This document shows, in pieces, positions 1 through 9,624 of a stretch of 64,000 bases of DNA (position 1 is the first letter of the stretch; each line of letters begins with the position of its first letter). A program made the position numbers and the translations under genes. The DNA comes from Aricia agestis (lineage: Eukaryota; Arthropoda; Insecta; Lepidoptera; Lycaenidae): assembly GCF_905147365.1 (NCBI RefSeq), contig NC_056428.1, positions 24,024,001-24,088,000 on the forward strand. The letters are read 5' to 3'. The notes beneath the pieces were generated by a model. The model ran no database searches and was not told the DNA's origin. It saw nothing but the letters and a program-made list of their open reading frames with translations.

Positions 1-11
1 TGCTAATGCTT

Positions 12-199
12 TAGGGTGTGTGTCCCCTATATAGTTTGCTTTAAAATTAGCAGCGCAGAAAAAGTGACTTTTTTCATCTTTGTATGGAAAATTCATGACG
101 CAGGTGAGCTTACTATGTACAAATGACTTTAAAAGATCGTCTCTTTCAGCGCTGCTATTTTTACAGTGCACTCAATATAAGGGACACATACCCATCCTA
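12..199. mobile_element. MITE-like inverted-repeat element
   Basis: The left end GGGTGTGTGTCCCCTATA is matched in inverted orientation by the right end ATAAGGGACACATACCC. A second inverted pair lies inside, around AGCAGCGC. A TA dinucleotide borders each end, so a Tc1/mariner-type TA target is possible, but a two-base match is weak. No coding capacity. The superfamily is an inference. Confidence 0.5.
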
Positions 200-435
200 C
201 AGTATTATCACTAACTTTTGTTACACCTTGTTATATGTATTTTTAAGTACATTTAAAGCATATTGTTTTAAATAAGTTTTATTATTCCCTATTTTAAAAG
301 TATTTTTCACGTTTTAAGATAACGGGCATTGTTGTGGAAGACGGCCAGATCTTAACACAGATCTTGACTAAAGCTAGACGCTATCAAACAACTAGTTGAT
401 ATATGTATAATAGAACTATTTTTCGCTTACAATCT

Positions 436-494
436 ATGTGAATAGAAATGAATAGGGTCCCGGTTTTACCCTTTGGGTACGGAACCCTAAAAAT
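436..494 (+). repeat. Family A repeat, 3'-end fragment
   Basis: This is only the terminal part of the high-copy lepidopteran family A: the stretch reading roughly 'ccggttttaccctttgggt' followed by ACGGAACCCTAAAAA. It lies about 35 bases upstream of another family A copy in the same orientation, so it is a separate truncated insertion. Confidence 0.75.
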
Positions 495-650
495 GAAATA
501 ATAGGTAGCCTACCAATTAGTATAAAAATGGGTCAAGTGCGAATTGGGAAGTACAGTTATAGAGCAAAAATAGGCTAGTAAAAATGTTTTTGGTAAGTAT
601 GTGCTTTTATTTTACTTACTTAAAATAATTAATAATTATTATTAAATATT

Positions 651-1219
651 AAGGTTTTATTTTATTTATTTATTTATTTTGTTCGATACTGTATACAATG
701 ATACTACTGAATACAAGAAATCTTGCCGCAAAAACTACAAAGAGTTTATCTGGACAAGATGTGGTCGCATTAGTTGAATTTACTCAATAGATGTTTTTAA
801 GTTGTCGTCTATATTTACACTTGTCCCGATACAACTTTTGCAGGTCTTCTGGCAGCTCTTCTACAAATGAAGGTATTAATGTCTTAAGCATTCTGCTTCC
901 ATAATAATTATTACAGTCCGGCTTAACAAATTTTGTTTTACAGGTTTGTCTTAAAATGCTAGGTCTTATTTTTTCTATTAAAAGTGTAGGATCAATAACT
1001 TCATTTAAAACTGCAAATTTAACAAGATCAAAAATGTGCATGACATTACAATACTCAAATAAGCCTTCCTCATTTGTTTTAAATTTATTTTTAACCGGTT
1101 TAGGTACAATCACTTTTAATATGCGTAACGTTAATGAATGTATATTAAGTAAGTGACTTTCAAACGATCTTCCATAACTACTCAGTCCATAGTTAACAAC
1201 CGACTGGGCCAACGATAAA
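651..1219 (-). mobile_element. 5'-truncated LINE insertion
   Basis: A minus-strand non-LTR retrotransposon tail sits inside a family A copy. On the minus strand it begins within the end of a reverse transcriptase frame, and it finishes in an AAATA-rich tail (651-680 on the plus strand). The 8-mer TAAATATT is present at 643-650 and again at 1220-1227, as expected of a target-site duplication, although its AT composition weakens it. The truncation is typical of target-primed reverse transcription. Confidence 0.75.
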
Positions 1220-1227
1220 TAAATATT
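784..1227 (-). pseudogene. LINE reverse transcriptase, C-terminal fragment
   Basis: The minus-strand frame reads through about 145 codons to a stop at 784-786. It opens with the pattern IYLSLAQSVVNYGLSSYG, which matches the conserved segment after the catalytic core of Jockey/CR1-type reverse transcriptases. Later residues (KIIVPKP-like, YCNVMHIFDL, NNYYGSRMLKTLIPS, LPEDLQKL) fit the basic tail of those proteins. The catalytic motifs lie upstream and are missing because the copy is 5' truncated. There is no genuine start codon. Clade assignment is from remembered family patterns, not a search. Confidence 0.7.
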
Positions 1228-1536
1228 TCACACAAAAATATATTTAAGGACTTTGTGAAAATTTCAAGTGCCTACCAGCTGTTGCCATTATTGATATCGA
1301 GCAAAAAAGCCCAAAAATTTTCACGTTTGTTGTATGTAGCCTCCCTTAATTATTAAAATTGGTCTGTTTTCAGTATTTGTTGTTATAGTGGCAACAGAAA
1401 TACTATGTGAAAATTTCAACTCTCTAGCTTTTACCGTTCTTGATTAACAGCCTGGAGACAGACAGACAGACGGACAAACATCGAAATCTTAATAATAGGG
1501 ACCCGTTTTTACCCTTTGGGTACGGAACTAGGGTTT

Positions 1537-2630
1537 AAAATTAATTATAAGATCATTTATTTTGCTTTAGTCGCCTCTTTATGAACAATAATAAAACGTA
1601 TGGCCTTGACTTCTATCGTATCTTATTATTTTCACATGAGACACAAAGACAACGCTTGCAATTGAAGTTGAAAACCAATTAATGTGAGATAAGATGATTG
1701 AATCTGTATAATAACTGCTTCAAAATCCTCAAAGGAACGTCAACTTACTGAAGACCTTTCAATTAAAGCCGTGGAGGACCACCGAATTTCATTTGAAGGT
1801 TCAAGAAGGCACAATTTTGTCTCGTCAGATTTGATTTGGCCGAATTTTTAAAATGGTCGTTTGCTCGGGGCAAATGAGTAATATTCCTCTTTTTTCTGTG
1901 TGCAATTCTTATATTTTATTGAAGTTCTTCGGCGGCATTGCGCACTTTTTTTTTGGATGAGTAAAAAAATATAAAGTTACGTCAGGAGTCAGGACACGAG
2001 ATCTGATTGAAAAGTCGTAGGACGATATGAGAGTAAAACGGTGGCCTGTAAAAGAGGAGGAACTACCCTTTACTTTCTACGGCACTTAATATTTGCCTGT
2101 CCGTCTTTCACTGTCGGCACTCCCGGAGTGTTACTCGTTGTTTTTTATCAGCGAAGTACAGTCAAAGAACAGATCCGGTCTACCCCTTTCAAACCTCATT
2201 ACCAAGAAATACGGTTGGAAAACCAGATCTGATTTTCGATTGTACCCACCGCTATAAAAAGAAGGATTACCTAATCTAAAACTACCGGAAATTATTCAAC
2301 AAATTGACCCATTTTCGTACCTAAATAACCCAGCTCATTTCAAATTGTCGTCTACATTCGGAACAGCTGAAAAATCATGTAAAACAGTAATTCAAGAAAT
2401 TGTAGCTCTGAATTTGTAAGAAAATTCATAAACGACCGTCTCACTTCGCTGAAAATGCTTTAATGGCGTTGCAATTTTGCGCGGCGCGTTTTTCTCAAAA
2501 GTTAATTTCGGATGGGGCAGGTCATTTCACGCTTATTTAATACTGTATCAAATTATATTTTTCAGCCCTCGAATCAGTTTGTCTGCTGACACAATATGAA
2601 AGGTATACAGTAGGCAGAGTTCACGCCTAA
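1537..2630. other. Unassigned stretch
   Basis: I see no repeat, RNA gene or convincing coding frame here. The longest frame (2041-2232, 63 codons) has no recognisable motif. Composition is mixed, with a moderately GC-richer part around 1990-2230. Confidence 0.5.
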
Positions 2631-2783
2631 GGGTCAATTCAGACCGCAACGCGACGCGTAGATGCATTTCTAAATTTGTATGGATTTGACAGATTTCAAT
2701 TGCGTCAGACGTCTTGCGTATCTGTCAAATCCATACTAATTTAGAAATGCATCTACCCGTCGCGTTGCGGTCTGAATTGACCC
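2631..2783. mobile_element. Foldback MITE, PIF/Harbinger type
   Basis: A near-complete hairpin of 153 bp. The left arm begins GGGTCAATTCAGACCGCAAC and the right arm ends with its inverse; the arms continue through the 'atgcatttctaaatt' and 'tatggatttgacaga' segments to a short loop. TAA occurs directly outside both ends (2628-2630 and 2784-2786), the 3-bp TWA duplication typical of PIF/Harbinger transposons. No coding sequence. Confidence 0.85.
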
Positions 2784-2926
2784 TAACTGTCAACCGCCAA
2801 AAATGATGGGCGTTACGTAGTTTATGATATTTTCGTACATCTTTTTGTTCACACCTAAGGACCTACCGAGTAGAGGAAATAAAATTAGCCAAAAGTACTG
2901 TCTCGCCGCTCTACTCGATGGGTGTG

Positions 2927-3188
2927 ATTGTGTAGGCAAATATCAAATCCCGGTAAGTCCACCATAAGCGAAACTTGGCAAATGAGGGAAATATGTTTTT
3001 TTTACTTTATTCTTGGCATTTTTCTTTTTAACTTTTGACACAGAGATCTTTATTGCTCTTTCAGGATTCACCACACTAATTTGTATACTGCGTTGTTCCA
3101 TTTTTCGCACAAAATTCAATAAAATCGACAAGAGTTCAGTTTCGAGTATGGGTGTGACTTGCCGGGTTTTGATATTCACCTACACAAT
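2927..3188. mobile_element. Inverted-repeat element
   Basis: The left arm ATTGTGTAGGCAAATATCAA and the following CCCGGTAAGTC are mirrored on the right by ACTTGCCGGGTTTTGATATT and CACCTACACAAT. Arms are about 35 bp with a few mismatches. Short frames run across the interior on both strands but carry no known motif. No clean target duplication was found. Confidence 0.5.
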
Positions 3189-3870
3189 TATTAGACCCTA
3201 ACCGACAACACGTTAATACGCGTTTGAGCTTGCGAGCTTGCTTACAATCAGTTTCGTGTGAAGGCTGCCGTAGTGTTGCTTTGCTACTAAGCCCTTCTCC
3301 GAAGATCCAATATAATACGCATATTAGGCCGTCAAAAGTGACACTTCTAAAAAGGGTTTCGTCACAAAAAAAGTATGAAAACCGCTAGAATACTTATACC
3401 ACGGTTCTCTAGAGCTATTTGAAATCTAAAATCACCGTTATAGTACTATAATAGTACAATTATTACAGCATGCGTCTCAATCGAATGGTCTAGACTCTAG
3501 TATGAAGATTATCAGCTGTATAGTGTATATTATGTCGCAGTCAATGGTGTCATTCAACGAACGCGCTAGTCATTCAATCGATTTCGGATTAAACTACTGT
3601 GCTATTATTGTTTTACGGAAGAATGTTTATTTGTTGTATTTAATAATAACATCTCTCATAATAGAATCACAAGTTACCATAAATAATATTTTCTATGAAA
3701 ATATATACTTGTCCATCAGATAGTAAGTTTGGACAATCAACAAGTGTAAGTGTAAGGAACTTCCACAAACACGATCAAGCATGTTTAATGATGTTATCAA
3801 ATCATACTTGAAAACTTTTACCTCGTAAGTTGGACACAATGATTGAACTCTAGGGATGAAATAGTGGACC
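3189..3870. other. Unassigned stretch
   Basis: No repeat family or protein motif was recognised. A 73-codon plus-strand frame (3502-3723) is rich in I, L, S and Y and looks like chance opening in AT-rich DNA. Confidence 0.5.
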
Positions 3871-4491
3871 AAGAGCCTGCGACGGCCAGACCTTCCTCAA
3901 TTTAGGAAAGCTGAAAGTTTATCTGTTTTTTGTGTTTACCCCTTAAACTTTCTTAAAGTATTAGACTTTGAGGGTGTCCATCAGTGGAAAGCAACTGTCA
4001 AATATGTCCGGCACTTGAAGATGAAATTCCTCCACTCACCGCAAAGAAATTGATTAAATAAAGAAATTAGCTATGAAATTGAACTTTACTCTTCCTAGAA
4101 GGTCAGGTAGACTTTCACAACTTGATTCCTCCTGAAGTAACCGCATAGTAAAAGGAGGGGAAGTAAGTTATCTGCATACAAAGGCACCGTGCACGGCTTG
4201 TATGTGTGCGTCATAGTACCAATGCGTCGCCACGTACGGCACACAACAAAATCTCGGTGGTACCAGCCTCTAAAACTCGCTGAGATTACGTGGCGATGCA
4301 TCGATACTATAGCGCACACATACAAGCCGCGCGCGGTGCCTTTGTATGAAGATAACTTACATCCCCTCCTTTTACTATGGACCGCGACCGAAACTCCATA
4401 GTTGCTGATTGCTCTTACCTCTGTAAAGGTCCCAAACAGGTAAACTTTCATCTTTCCTAAATTGAGGAAAGTCTGGCCGTCGCAGGCTCTT
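3871..4491. mobile_element. Two-level foldback element
   Basis: The outer arms are about 55 bp: AAGAGCCTGCGACGGCCAGA at the left and its inverse at 4470-4491, each continuing into a 'cctcaatttaggaaag' segment. Inside, 4143-4380 forms a second inverted repeat with ~95-bp arms (AGTAAAAGGAGGGG / CCCCTCCTTTTACTA; GGCACCGTGCACGGCTTGTA / TACAAGCCGCGCGCGGTGCC). Frames of 118 and 70 codons crossing it are by-products of the palindrome. No flanking duplication was recognised. Confidence 0.7.
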
Positions 4492-5365
4492 ACTCACCAT
4501 TCTGGCAATACACGGGGTTTAACAAAACTTTAACTTGTTCGGAGTCCGAGCCAATTCATACTTATAATATTGTAAATATGCTTTGCTAATGCTAAAATTT
4601 CTACTATAGGGATTATGTTGAAAGCGATAATTTCTAACCAAGAATCCAACTTCGATAAATACGCATAAGAAATAAAGGAAGTGTCAATTAAAAAACCGTA
4701 TTTTACGTATGTCTGTTTGTCTGTTACCTTTTCATTTTGCTGAAATTTGGTATGAACATACTTTGCGTCCCGTGAAAGGACATTGGACACTTTTTATCCC
4801 AAAAAAACGCATTCCGCGCGAATAACGAATCATATAGCAATGGAGTTGGGGCGGCATCTAGTGAGAAATAATTAATTAAGCACGGACAAGATTTGTCGTC
4901 CAATATTACTAGTCGCTTTCATTAACGCACATAACTGTGATTAGATGCTCAATCATCAAATTAAACTATAATCCAATAACACTTGATTTGCAGGACGCAA
5001 TATCGCTTATTAGGGTGGATATTGTACCTACTGGAAAAGTTAGTAAGCTTACTGCATTGAATGAAAATTTTCACAAACGCTCCAGACGTTATGTCAAACT
5101 ATTATTTATATTAAAGTTAAGTAATTATTAAATGTATCTAAGTAAAGCTACTTAGTAGCTAAAATATGCTCGTTTATGAAGAAAAAATAAAAAGATTACG
5201 TCCGCGCAAAATTTTAAGATCCCTTGTCAATATTAATGAAAGATAAAAGCGCTTCTAAAAGTTCTCTTTGATAACGCAAGAGAGCGGAGCAAGTGCAATC
5301 TACCTATTCCTGTAATAGGTAAAAACGTTATATGAGGCAATACGAAAATCTTTAATCTTAAAAAT
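4492..5365. other. Unassigned stretch
   Basis: AT-rich sequence without a recognised repeat or gene. Short frames at 4530-4790 (minus) and 4937-5131 (plus) have no motif. Confidence 0.5.
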
Positions 5366-5810
5366 TGGCCAAGTGCGAGTCGGACTCGCGCACGAAGGGT
5401 TCCGTACCAATACAGAGCAAAAATAGGCTAAAAATGGTGTTTTTTGTATGGGGGCCCCCCTTAAATTTTTATTTTATTTAAATTATTATTATAAAATATT
5501 TAAGTACACACATAACAAAAGAATGTGTGGAAAATTCAAGTGCCTACCTCTTGCCATTAGAGGTAGGCACTTGAATTCAGAAGTCCAGCTATAGGGGTTC
5601 TTGAGATACAGCCTGGAGACAGACAGACGGACAGAGAACGAAGTCTTAGGCTGGGTCCCCATAAGACACGGCGCGCGGCGCGGCGCCGGCACCGTGTTAC
5701 GGCACGACGCCGTCACCGTAACACGGTGCCGGCGCCGCGCCCTGTCTGATGGGGACGCAGCCTTAGTAATAGGGTCCCGTTTTTACCCTTTGGGTACGGA
5801 ACCTTAAAAA
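5366..5810 (+). repeat. Family A repeat, near full length
   Basis: It starts with GGCCAAGTGCGAGTCGGACT and CGCGCACGAAGGGTTCCGTA and ends with GGGTACGGAACCTTA. Between them lie 'agagcaaaaataggct', an AT-rich middle and GACAGACAGACGGACAG. The usual 'gaagtcttagtaataggg' string is interrupted after TTA by the MITE at 5649-5762. This is the best copy for defining both ends of the family. Confidence 0.8.
5649..5762. mobile_element. GC-rich foldback MITE in family A
   Basis: The 114-bp hairpin has arms GGCTGGGTCCCCATAAGACA and GTCTGATGGGGACGCAGCC, followed inward by GCGCCGGCACCGTGTTACGG and its inverse. It sits in family A's conserved 'cttagtaat' with TTA present on both sides (5646-5648 and 5763-5765). 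The uninterrupted family A copies give the empty site, so the boundaries are secure. PIF/Harbinger-type by its 3-bp TTA duplication. Confidence 0.9.
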
Positions 5811-6402
5811 TGCTTTATTTTAAATAAGAAACAAGATAAAAACTTTGAAACTCTTTAAGAACGAAGATAAAATTCAAACAACAACTATTCTTCCTTGTCC
5901 CAACTCCCAGTACTTACAACAATATTACGTATATTATTATAATATTCATATTATTAAGTGGTTAAATTTATATCTTTTAGAAAATTATACCGAACGCTTC
6001 CTCACGTCGCGTCGGTTAGGATGTTACAAAACATTTTTTCACTTGCATATTTCAGTCATCACGTATTCAGTGAACGTCTCAAGTGTAAAAGGATCGTTTC
6101 GCTGTGCAATGTATAATAATAGACGCGTCTGCCCCACGCCTCTCACGTCTGTACACAAATTACCCGTTCCTGTTTACAACGACAAAGCCACAAAACTTAG
6201 GTGCGTTGCGGTGCGTTGTCGAAACGCGATAAGTTGGAAGCCACTGTGCTTCGATGCTACTGCGTTGAGTGGGAGTCATTGGAAGGGAGTAGATGCGGTG
6301 CCAGACTGCTGCGGTAATTTGCGTTGATTTTGTATCAATGTAATAAGTCAGCGAAAAATTTACAATTAACTGTTGTCAATGTTCTGAGGTTGTCAATCAT
6401 AG
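5811..6402. other. Unassigned stretch before the TRIM element
   Basis: A 160-codon plus-strand frame (5845-6327) crosses this region but shows no domain, and its second half follows low-complexity GCG-rich words such as GTGCGTTGCGGTGCG that also occur near 8460. I regard it as chance, not a gene. Confidence 0.5.
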
Positions 6403-6568
6403 TGTGGCGGTAACCACAATTCGCCTAACATGCCTGCATCGCGCTATCGAAGTTTTCTGAGCGCGTCAGTATATAATATACGACAGCTGAAGCGGCTTCG
6501 GCCGTACCGGGCATACCACCTCGCTCGGTCGGAAGATCTTCCTTTGGCCGCCACACACATATCCCACA
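6403..6568 (+). repeat. TRIM 5' LTR
   Basis: It starts TGTGGCGGTAACCACAATTC and ends ATATCCCACA, giving TG...CA termini. It contains a TATA-like stretch near 6470 (TATATAATATA) and the shared blocks 'cctgcatcgcgctatcgaag' and 'ctcgctcggtcggaagatct'. Confidence 0.85.
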
Positions 6569-6569
6569 T

Positions 6570-6582
6570 TGGTGACCCTCGA
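6570..6582 (+). other. Primer-binding site of the TRIM
   Basis: TGGTGACCCTCGA starts one base after the 5' LTR. Its leading TGG would pair with the CCA end of a tRNA primer, which is the expected position and polarity. The specific tRNA was not identified. Confidence 0.75.
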
Positions 6583-6937
6583 TAGAACACGCCTCCTTCA
6601 TCATCATCACTCCCCGCCCCTCCGCACCGCGCCAGCCAGCATCGCCTCATCGGGTACCTCGTCCACTAGCCGCAATGTACCGCGGCCTGGGCGACTCCGC
6701 ATCGGCATCATCGGGCTTTCTCACTACATCGACCGGTCAGCAAGCAGAGCACATCTCTCCTGGTCAGCACGTAGCATTGCATCGGCCCCGCACGGCAGCT
6801 TATCCGACTCACTGGATCCCGTGCAGCAGCTTACAGTTCCGATTCACTGGGACTCACTGCAACAGTTCCGACTCACTGGAACTCACTGGCACTGGCGACT
6901 CAAGCGACAAGAATTCAAGATTCGACCTCCGGTCTTC

Positions 6938-6949
6938 GGGGGGAAGTGA
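6938..6949 (+). other. Polypurine tract of the TRIM
   Basis: GGGGGGAAGTGA sits immediately before the 3' LTR start TGTGGCGG. This is the usual plus-strand priming site, and it fixes the left boundary of the 3' LTR. Confidence 0.8.
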
Positions 6950-7124
6950 TGTGGCGGTACCCACAATTCCCCTAACATGCCTGCATCGCGCTATCGAAGT
7001 TTTCTGAGTGCGTCAGTATATATATACGACAGCTGAAATGTATCACGTGGGCTTCGGCCTGACCGAGCATAACACCTCGCTCGGTCGGAAGATCTTCCTT
7101 TGTGGCGGCCTCGCATATTTCACA
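6950..7124 (+). repeat. TRIM 3' LTR
   Basis: Same ends as the 5' LTR (TGTGGCGGTACCCACAATTC ... ATATTTCACA) and the same central blocks. Compared with the 5' copy it carries extra bases around 7037-7050 ('atgtatcacgtgggct') and a rearranged TGTGGCGGCC near its end. Confidence 0.85.
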
Positions 7125-7302
7125 ATAGTATAATGTCTCTTCGAAGTAAGTGCTTAATCTGTAACGGATTAACCCTAAATGAAATAATTAAGCAATTGCT
7201 AGCGAGTAGCGCATCACGGCTGAGGGGCACCAGAAGAGTAAAAGTTCAAAGACCGATTCTAGTTGACTGTAAACAGATAGGAAGGCAGGCATTGATTGCT
7301 TA

Positions 7303-8255
7303 GGCCCACTTGCGCCAAAACTTTGAGTTAAATAAATAACTCAGGACTTAATAACTCAGTGTTAACGTTTTTTTTATTTTTAACTCATACTACATATTGC
7401 ACCAGAAGAATTTATCCCAGAGTCAACTAACCCGGGCTTATGTCATGTTCATTCATTCTTTTTACATCCCGCCAAATATGATAGAGCGAATGCTAATAAT
7501 TTAAGTGTACTGCTCTCACTCGTTCCACAGTACTTTAAATAAGGCTATCTCCTTATGTCAGATTTGAAATAACACGTGGTTCTATGTCGCATTGTGTTGT
7601 GAATTGTGATATTTTGTGCAAATAAATTAAGCGGAAAATGATAAAAATTGGAAAGAAACACTTGTGTCCAATGTTTATCTAGTCTACCTATTTATTAAGG
7701 AGTTCACTAAAGACGCACTAATCCAATGATATTATTATTAAACTTTGGTAGGGAATTACTTTTTATGCTCATTTGTATATTGCAATTATTTTCAAGTTTA
7801 TTTAAGTAATAAAAAGAGAACAGTTTCTTTTTTTAGGCGAAATCTTCGATGGAAATCTTTGTCTCTTCGTGAGTACATACGGGACCCTAAACAGATCGGT
7901 CCGTTCTACAATCCTTCTGTAATACGAGTCCGAACTAATGTGTTCGATAATTTCTTCATCATCATCAGATAACAACCACTGATCATTTATCATGGTTAAA
8001 CACAAAATAAAACCGGTACCTATTACTGAACACAACAAAGTACATATTAAGTCATAACCGAAAAATCTCAGTTTTGATATTACTAACCCAGAGTTAGTTG
8101 ATTCAACCCTCCGACATCGGTGGGTTAAAAATTTAAAAAATTAACTCGAGGTTAACTCCTAAATCTTGGTGGTGCAAGATATGATGTCAATTTAAATTCG
8201 AAGTATAATTTAACTCAGAGTTAAGCGTGTTAACCCAGTCTGGCGCAAGTGGGCC
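7303..8255. mobile_element. PIF/Harbinger-type DNA transposon remnant
   Basis: It has identical 15-bp terminal inverted repeats, GGCCCACTTGCGCCA and TGGCGCAAGTGGGCC, with TTA outside both ends (7300-7302 and 8256-8258). Next to the ends lie several copies of an AACTCAG/CTGAGTT motif in both orientations. At 953 bp it is too short for the usual two-gene autonomous form, but a possible transposase piece remains inside (7802-8038). Confidence 0.85.
7802..8038 (-). pseudogene. Possible Harbinger transposase N-terminal fragment
   Basis: This 78-codon minus-strand frame contains an acidic run followed by aromatic/basic residues: SDDDEEIIEHI, then YYRRIVERTDLFR. That resembles the region upstream of the DDE nuclease in Harbinger transposases. 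The frame ends long before any catalytic residue. The location inside a Harbinger-type element makes the reading plausible, but the similarity is short and remembered, not searched. Confidence 0.4.
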
Positions 8256-8402
8256 TTAGTGCATCAAGTAGTCTTAATCCGCCACTGTGCTTATGAAATG
8301 AAATAACGTATTGTATGATACACCTACTTTTCGTTTACGCTGCAGAAATGGAATATACAATAATTCACGTTCGTTACGTGTCTTATATCTGCTTCATATC
8401 AA

Positions 8403-8663
8403 TCGGGGTGCATCAATCTCCCACTTCGTCTCTTCTCCGTCAATCATCAACGTAGGTGCGTTGCGGCAACGACGGCGACGGTACGCATAACGCAACATAA
8501 TATCAACGTGGCTTCGCTCTAAATCGGGGTGCATCAATCAAACGCACCGACGATGATTGACGGAGAAGAGACGAAGTGGGTCGTCTCTTCTCCGTCAATC
8601 ATCGTCGGTGCGTTGCGGCAACGGCGACGCTACGCAATATAATATCAACGTGGCTTCGCTCTA
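8403..8663. repeat. Direct and inverted repeat block
   Basis: The segment from 'cttcgtctcttctccgtcaa' to 'atcaacgtggcttcgctcta' is present at about 8424-8521 and again at 8581-8663. TCGGGGTGCATCAATC occurs at 8403 and 8524. Between the copies, 8540-8580 is an inverted piece (AACGCACCGACGATGATTGA), so 8540-8620 is a strong hairpin. It looks like a duplicated foldback element rearranged at its own arms. Confidence 0.7.
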
Positions 8664-9482
8664 AACACACGTCAATACGTGAAATTACAACTGTGAAATT
8701 TCCGGCTTCCTACAACTACTGTATTCTCCTTCATGATCATGATCTTCGTAGATTAATATTCTAAATTCTAAGATAGGTAAGGCTTTTCTAAGATAGGTAA
8801 CTGAAATCCTGACCGATACTGCAACCGATACCCGTGGGCCGTTTTCAGGCCGAGTGCTTTCTTGTGTGTTTGTCAGAGATCACTTCCTACTTTTTATAGG
8901 CTTATGTTAGATTCAACTTCTTGATTTTTATGTAATGTACTATGGAAAAAAAATAATTCATAGGATAACGGGCCAAAGCTATTCAGTCGGTTGATATCAA
9001 TGTTAGTAATGAATTCTTGATCTGTCGGCTGGACTGCTCATAACTCGACCAAATTACGTTTCCATGAACCCATTTTCTCTCTATTTACATCTTAAGTAAA
9101 AAGGCTCAAGATTTTACACAATAGTATGTAGGTACTCGTAGTTGTATAGATATAACTGTTCTTGCTTCCTCACTAAGCTTTCAAACGATTCTGTTTCTGG
9201 CTCAAAGCCAGATTAATGGAGTGTATGTAACTCTGAGGTTATAGGATAAAGCTGCACTGTAGACGTAATTTCGTACTAAATTTTTTTTTCGCACAGACAT
9301 TGATTTATAAAATATTTACAAATATTTTTTGTCTGATTTGTGCACTGTGTGTGTGTGTCAGGCGTCATTTTAGTGTAAGGTTTAGTTAATATTGACTCTC
9401 CAAGCGCCATAATGCACAACGATGCGCGTGAAGATCAGCAACGCGACGCGCGATGATGCTTGAATTTTGAGCTGCAAAGTTC
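8664..9482. other. Unassigned stretch
   Basis: No recognised repeat or gene. A small local duplication of 'ttctaagataggtaa' occurs at about 8766-8802, and a short TG run near 9345. Confidence 0.5.
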
Positions 9483-9485
9483 TAA

Positions 9486-9621
9486 AGAGTTTTCACCACT
9501 TCCTGATAAGTGACGGATAGGCTATACACGACTTAGCTTGGCAGATAGAGTATGGAGAATCTGTCAAAAAAGTTATGGATAGCCTATCCGGCACTTTATA
9601 AGGAAGTGGTGAAAAAGGCCC
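9486..9621. mobile_element. Foldback MITE (family M1), diverged copy
   Basis: Arms are TTTTCACCACTTCCTGATAA and ATAAGGAAGTGGTGAAAAAG with inner GGATAGGCTAT / ATAGCCTATCC. TAA is found at 9483-9485 and 9622-9624. It belongs to the same family as 21256-21386; the left tip is degraded while the right still reads AAGGCCC. Confidence 0.75.
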
Positions 9622-9624
9622 TAA

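Larger units (their letters stand above)
529..1536 (+). repeat. Family A repeat, split by a LINE
   Basis: The left part (529-650) has the GGTCAAGTGCGA start and the 'agagcaaaaataggct' segment. The right part (1220-1536) has 'tgaaaatttcaagtgccta', 'ttgttgttatagtggcaaca', a short GACA run and the terminal GGGTACGGAAC. The two parts join into one ordinary copy if 651-1219 is removed. Family A has no visible coding capacity and short inverted GGTTCCGTAC/GTACGGAACC ends. It is common in moth genomes; I cannot give it a database name from memory. Confidence 0.75.
6569..6949 (+). pseudogene. Open interior of the TRIM, no known domain
   Basis: One frame stays open through the whole interior and terminates with TGA at 6947-6949, against the 3' LTR. 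The product would be a Ser/Pro/Arg/His-rich 126-residue peptide with no nucleocapsid knuckle (CCHC) or protease motif. Another frame (6675-7007) is also open. A short internal repeat of 'cgactcactggaactcactg' type lies at 6837-6892. It may be a gag remnant or chance opening in GC-rich DNA; nothing shows that it is translated. Confidence 0.4.
6403..7124 (+). mobile_element. TRIM-like miniature LTR retrotransposon
   Basis: A complete but tiny LTR element: 166-bp 5' LTR, 381-bp interior, 175-bp 3' LTR, flanked by ATAG on both sides (6399-6402 and 7125-7128). A primer-binding site directly follows the 5' LTR and a polypurine tract directly precedes the 3' LTR. It has no protease, reverse transcriptase or integrase, so it must have been mobilised by a relative. 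The 4-bp duplication suggests the Gypsy/Ty3 group. The LTRs differ by scattered changes and an indel, so it is not brand new. Confidence 0.85.

Noticed and set aside
4095..4451. 118-codon gene
   Set aside because: Crosses both arms of a palindrome; the opposite strand is open at the same place for the same reason.
5845..6327. 160-codon plus-strand frame as a gene
   Set aside because: No domain, mixed composition, and its second half follows GCG-rich words also seen elsewhere; it ends just before the TRIM.
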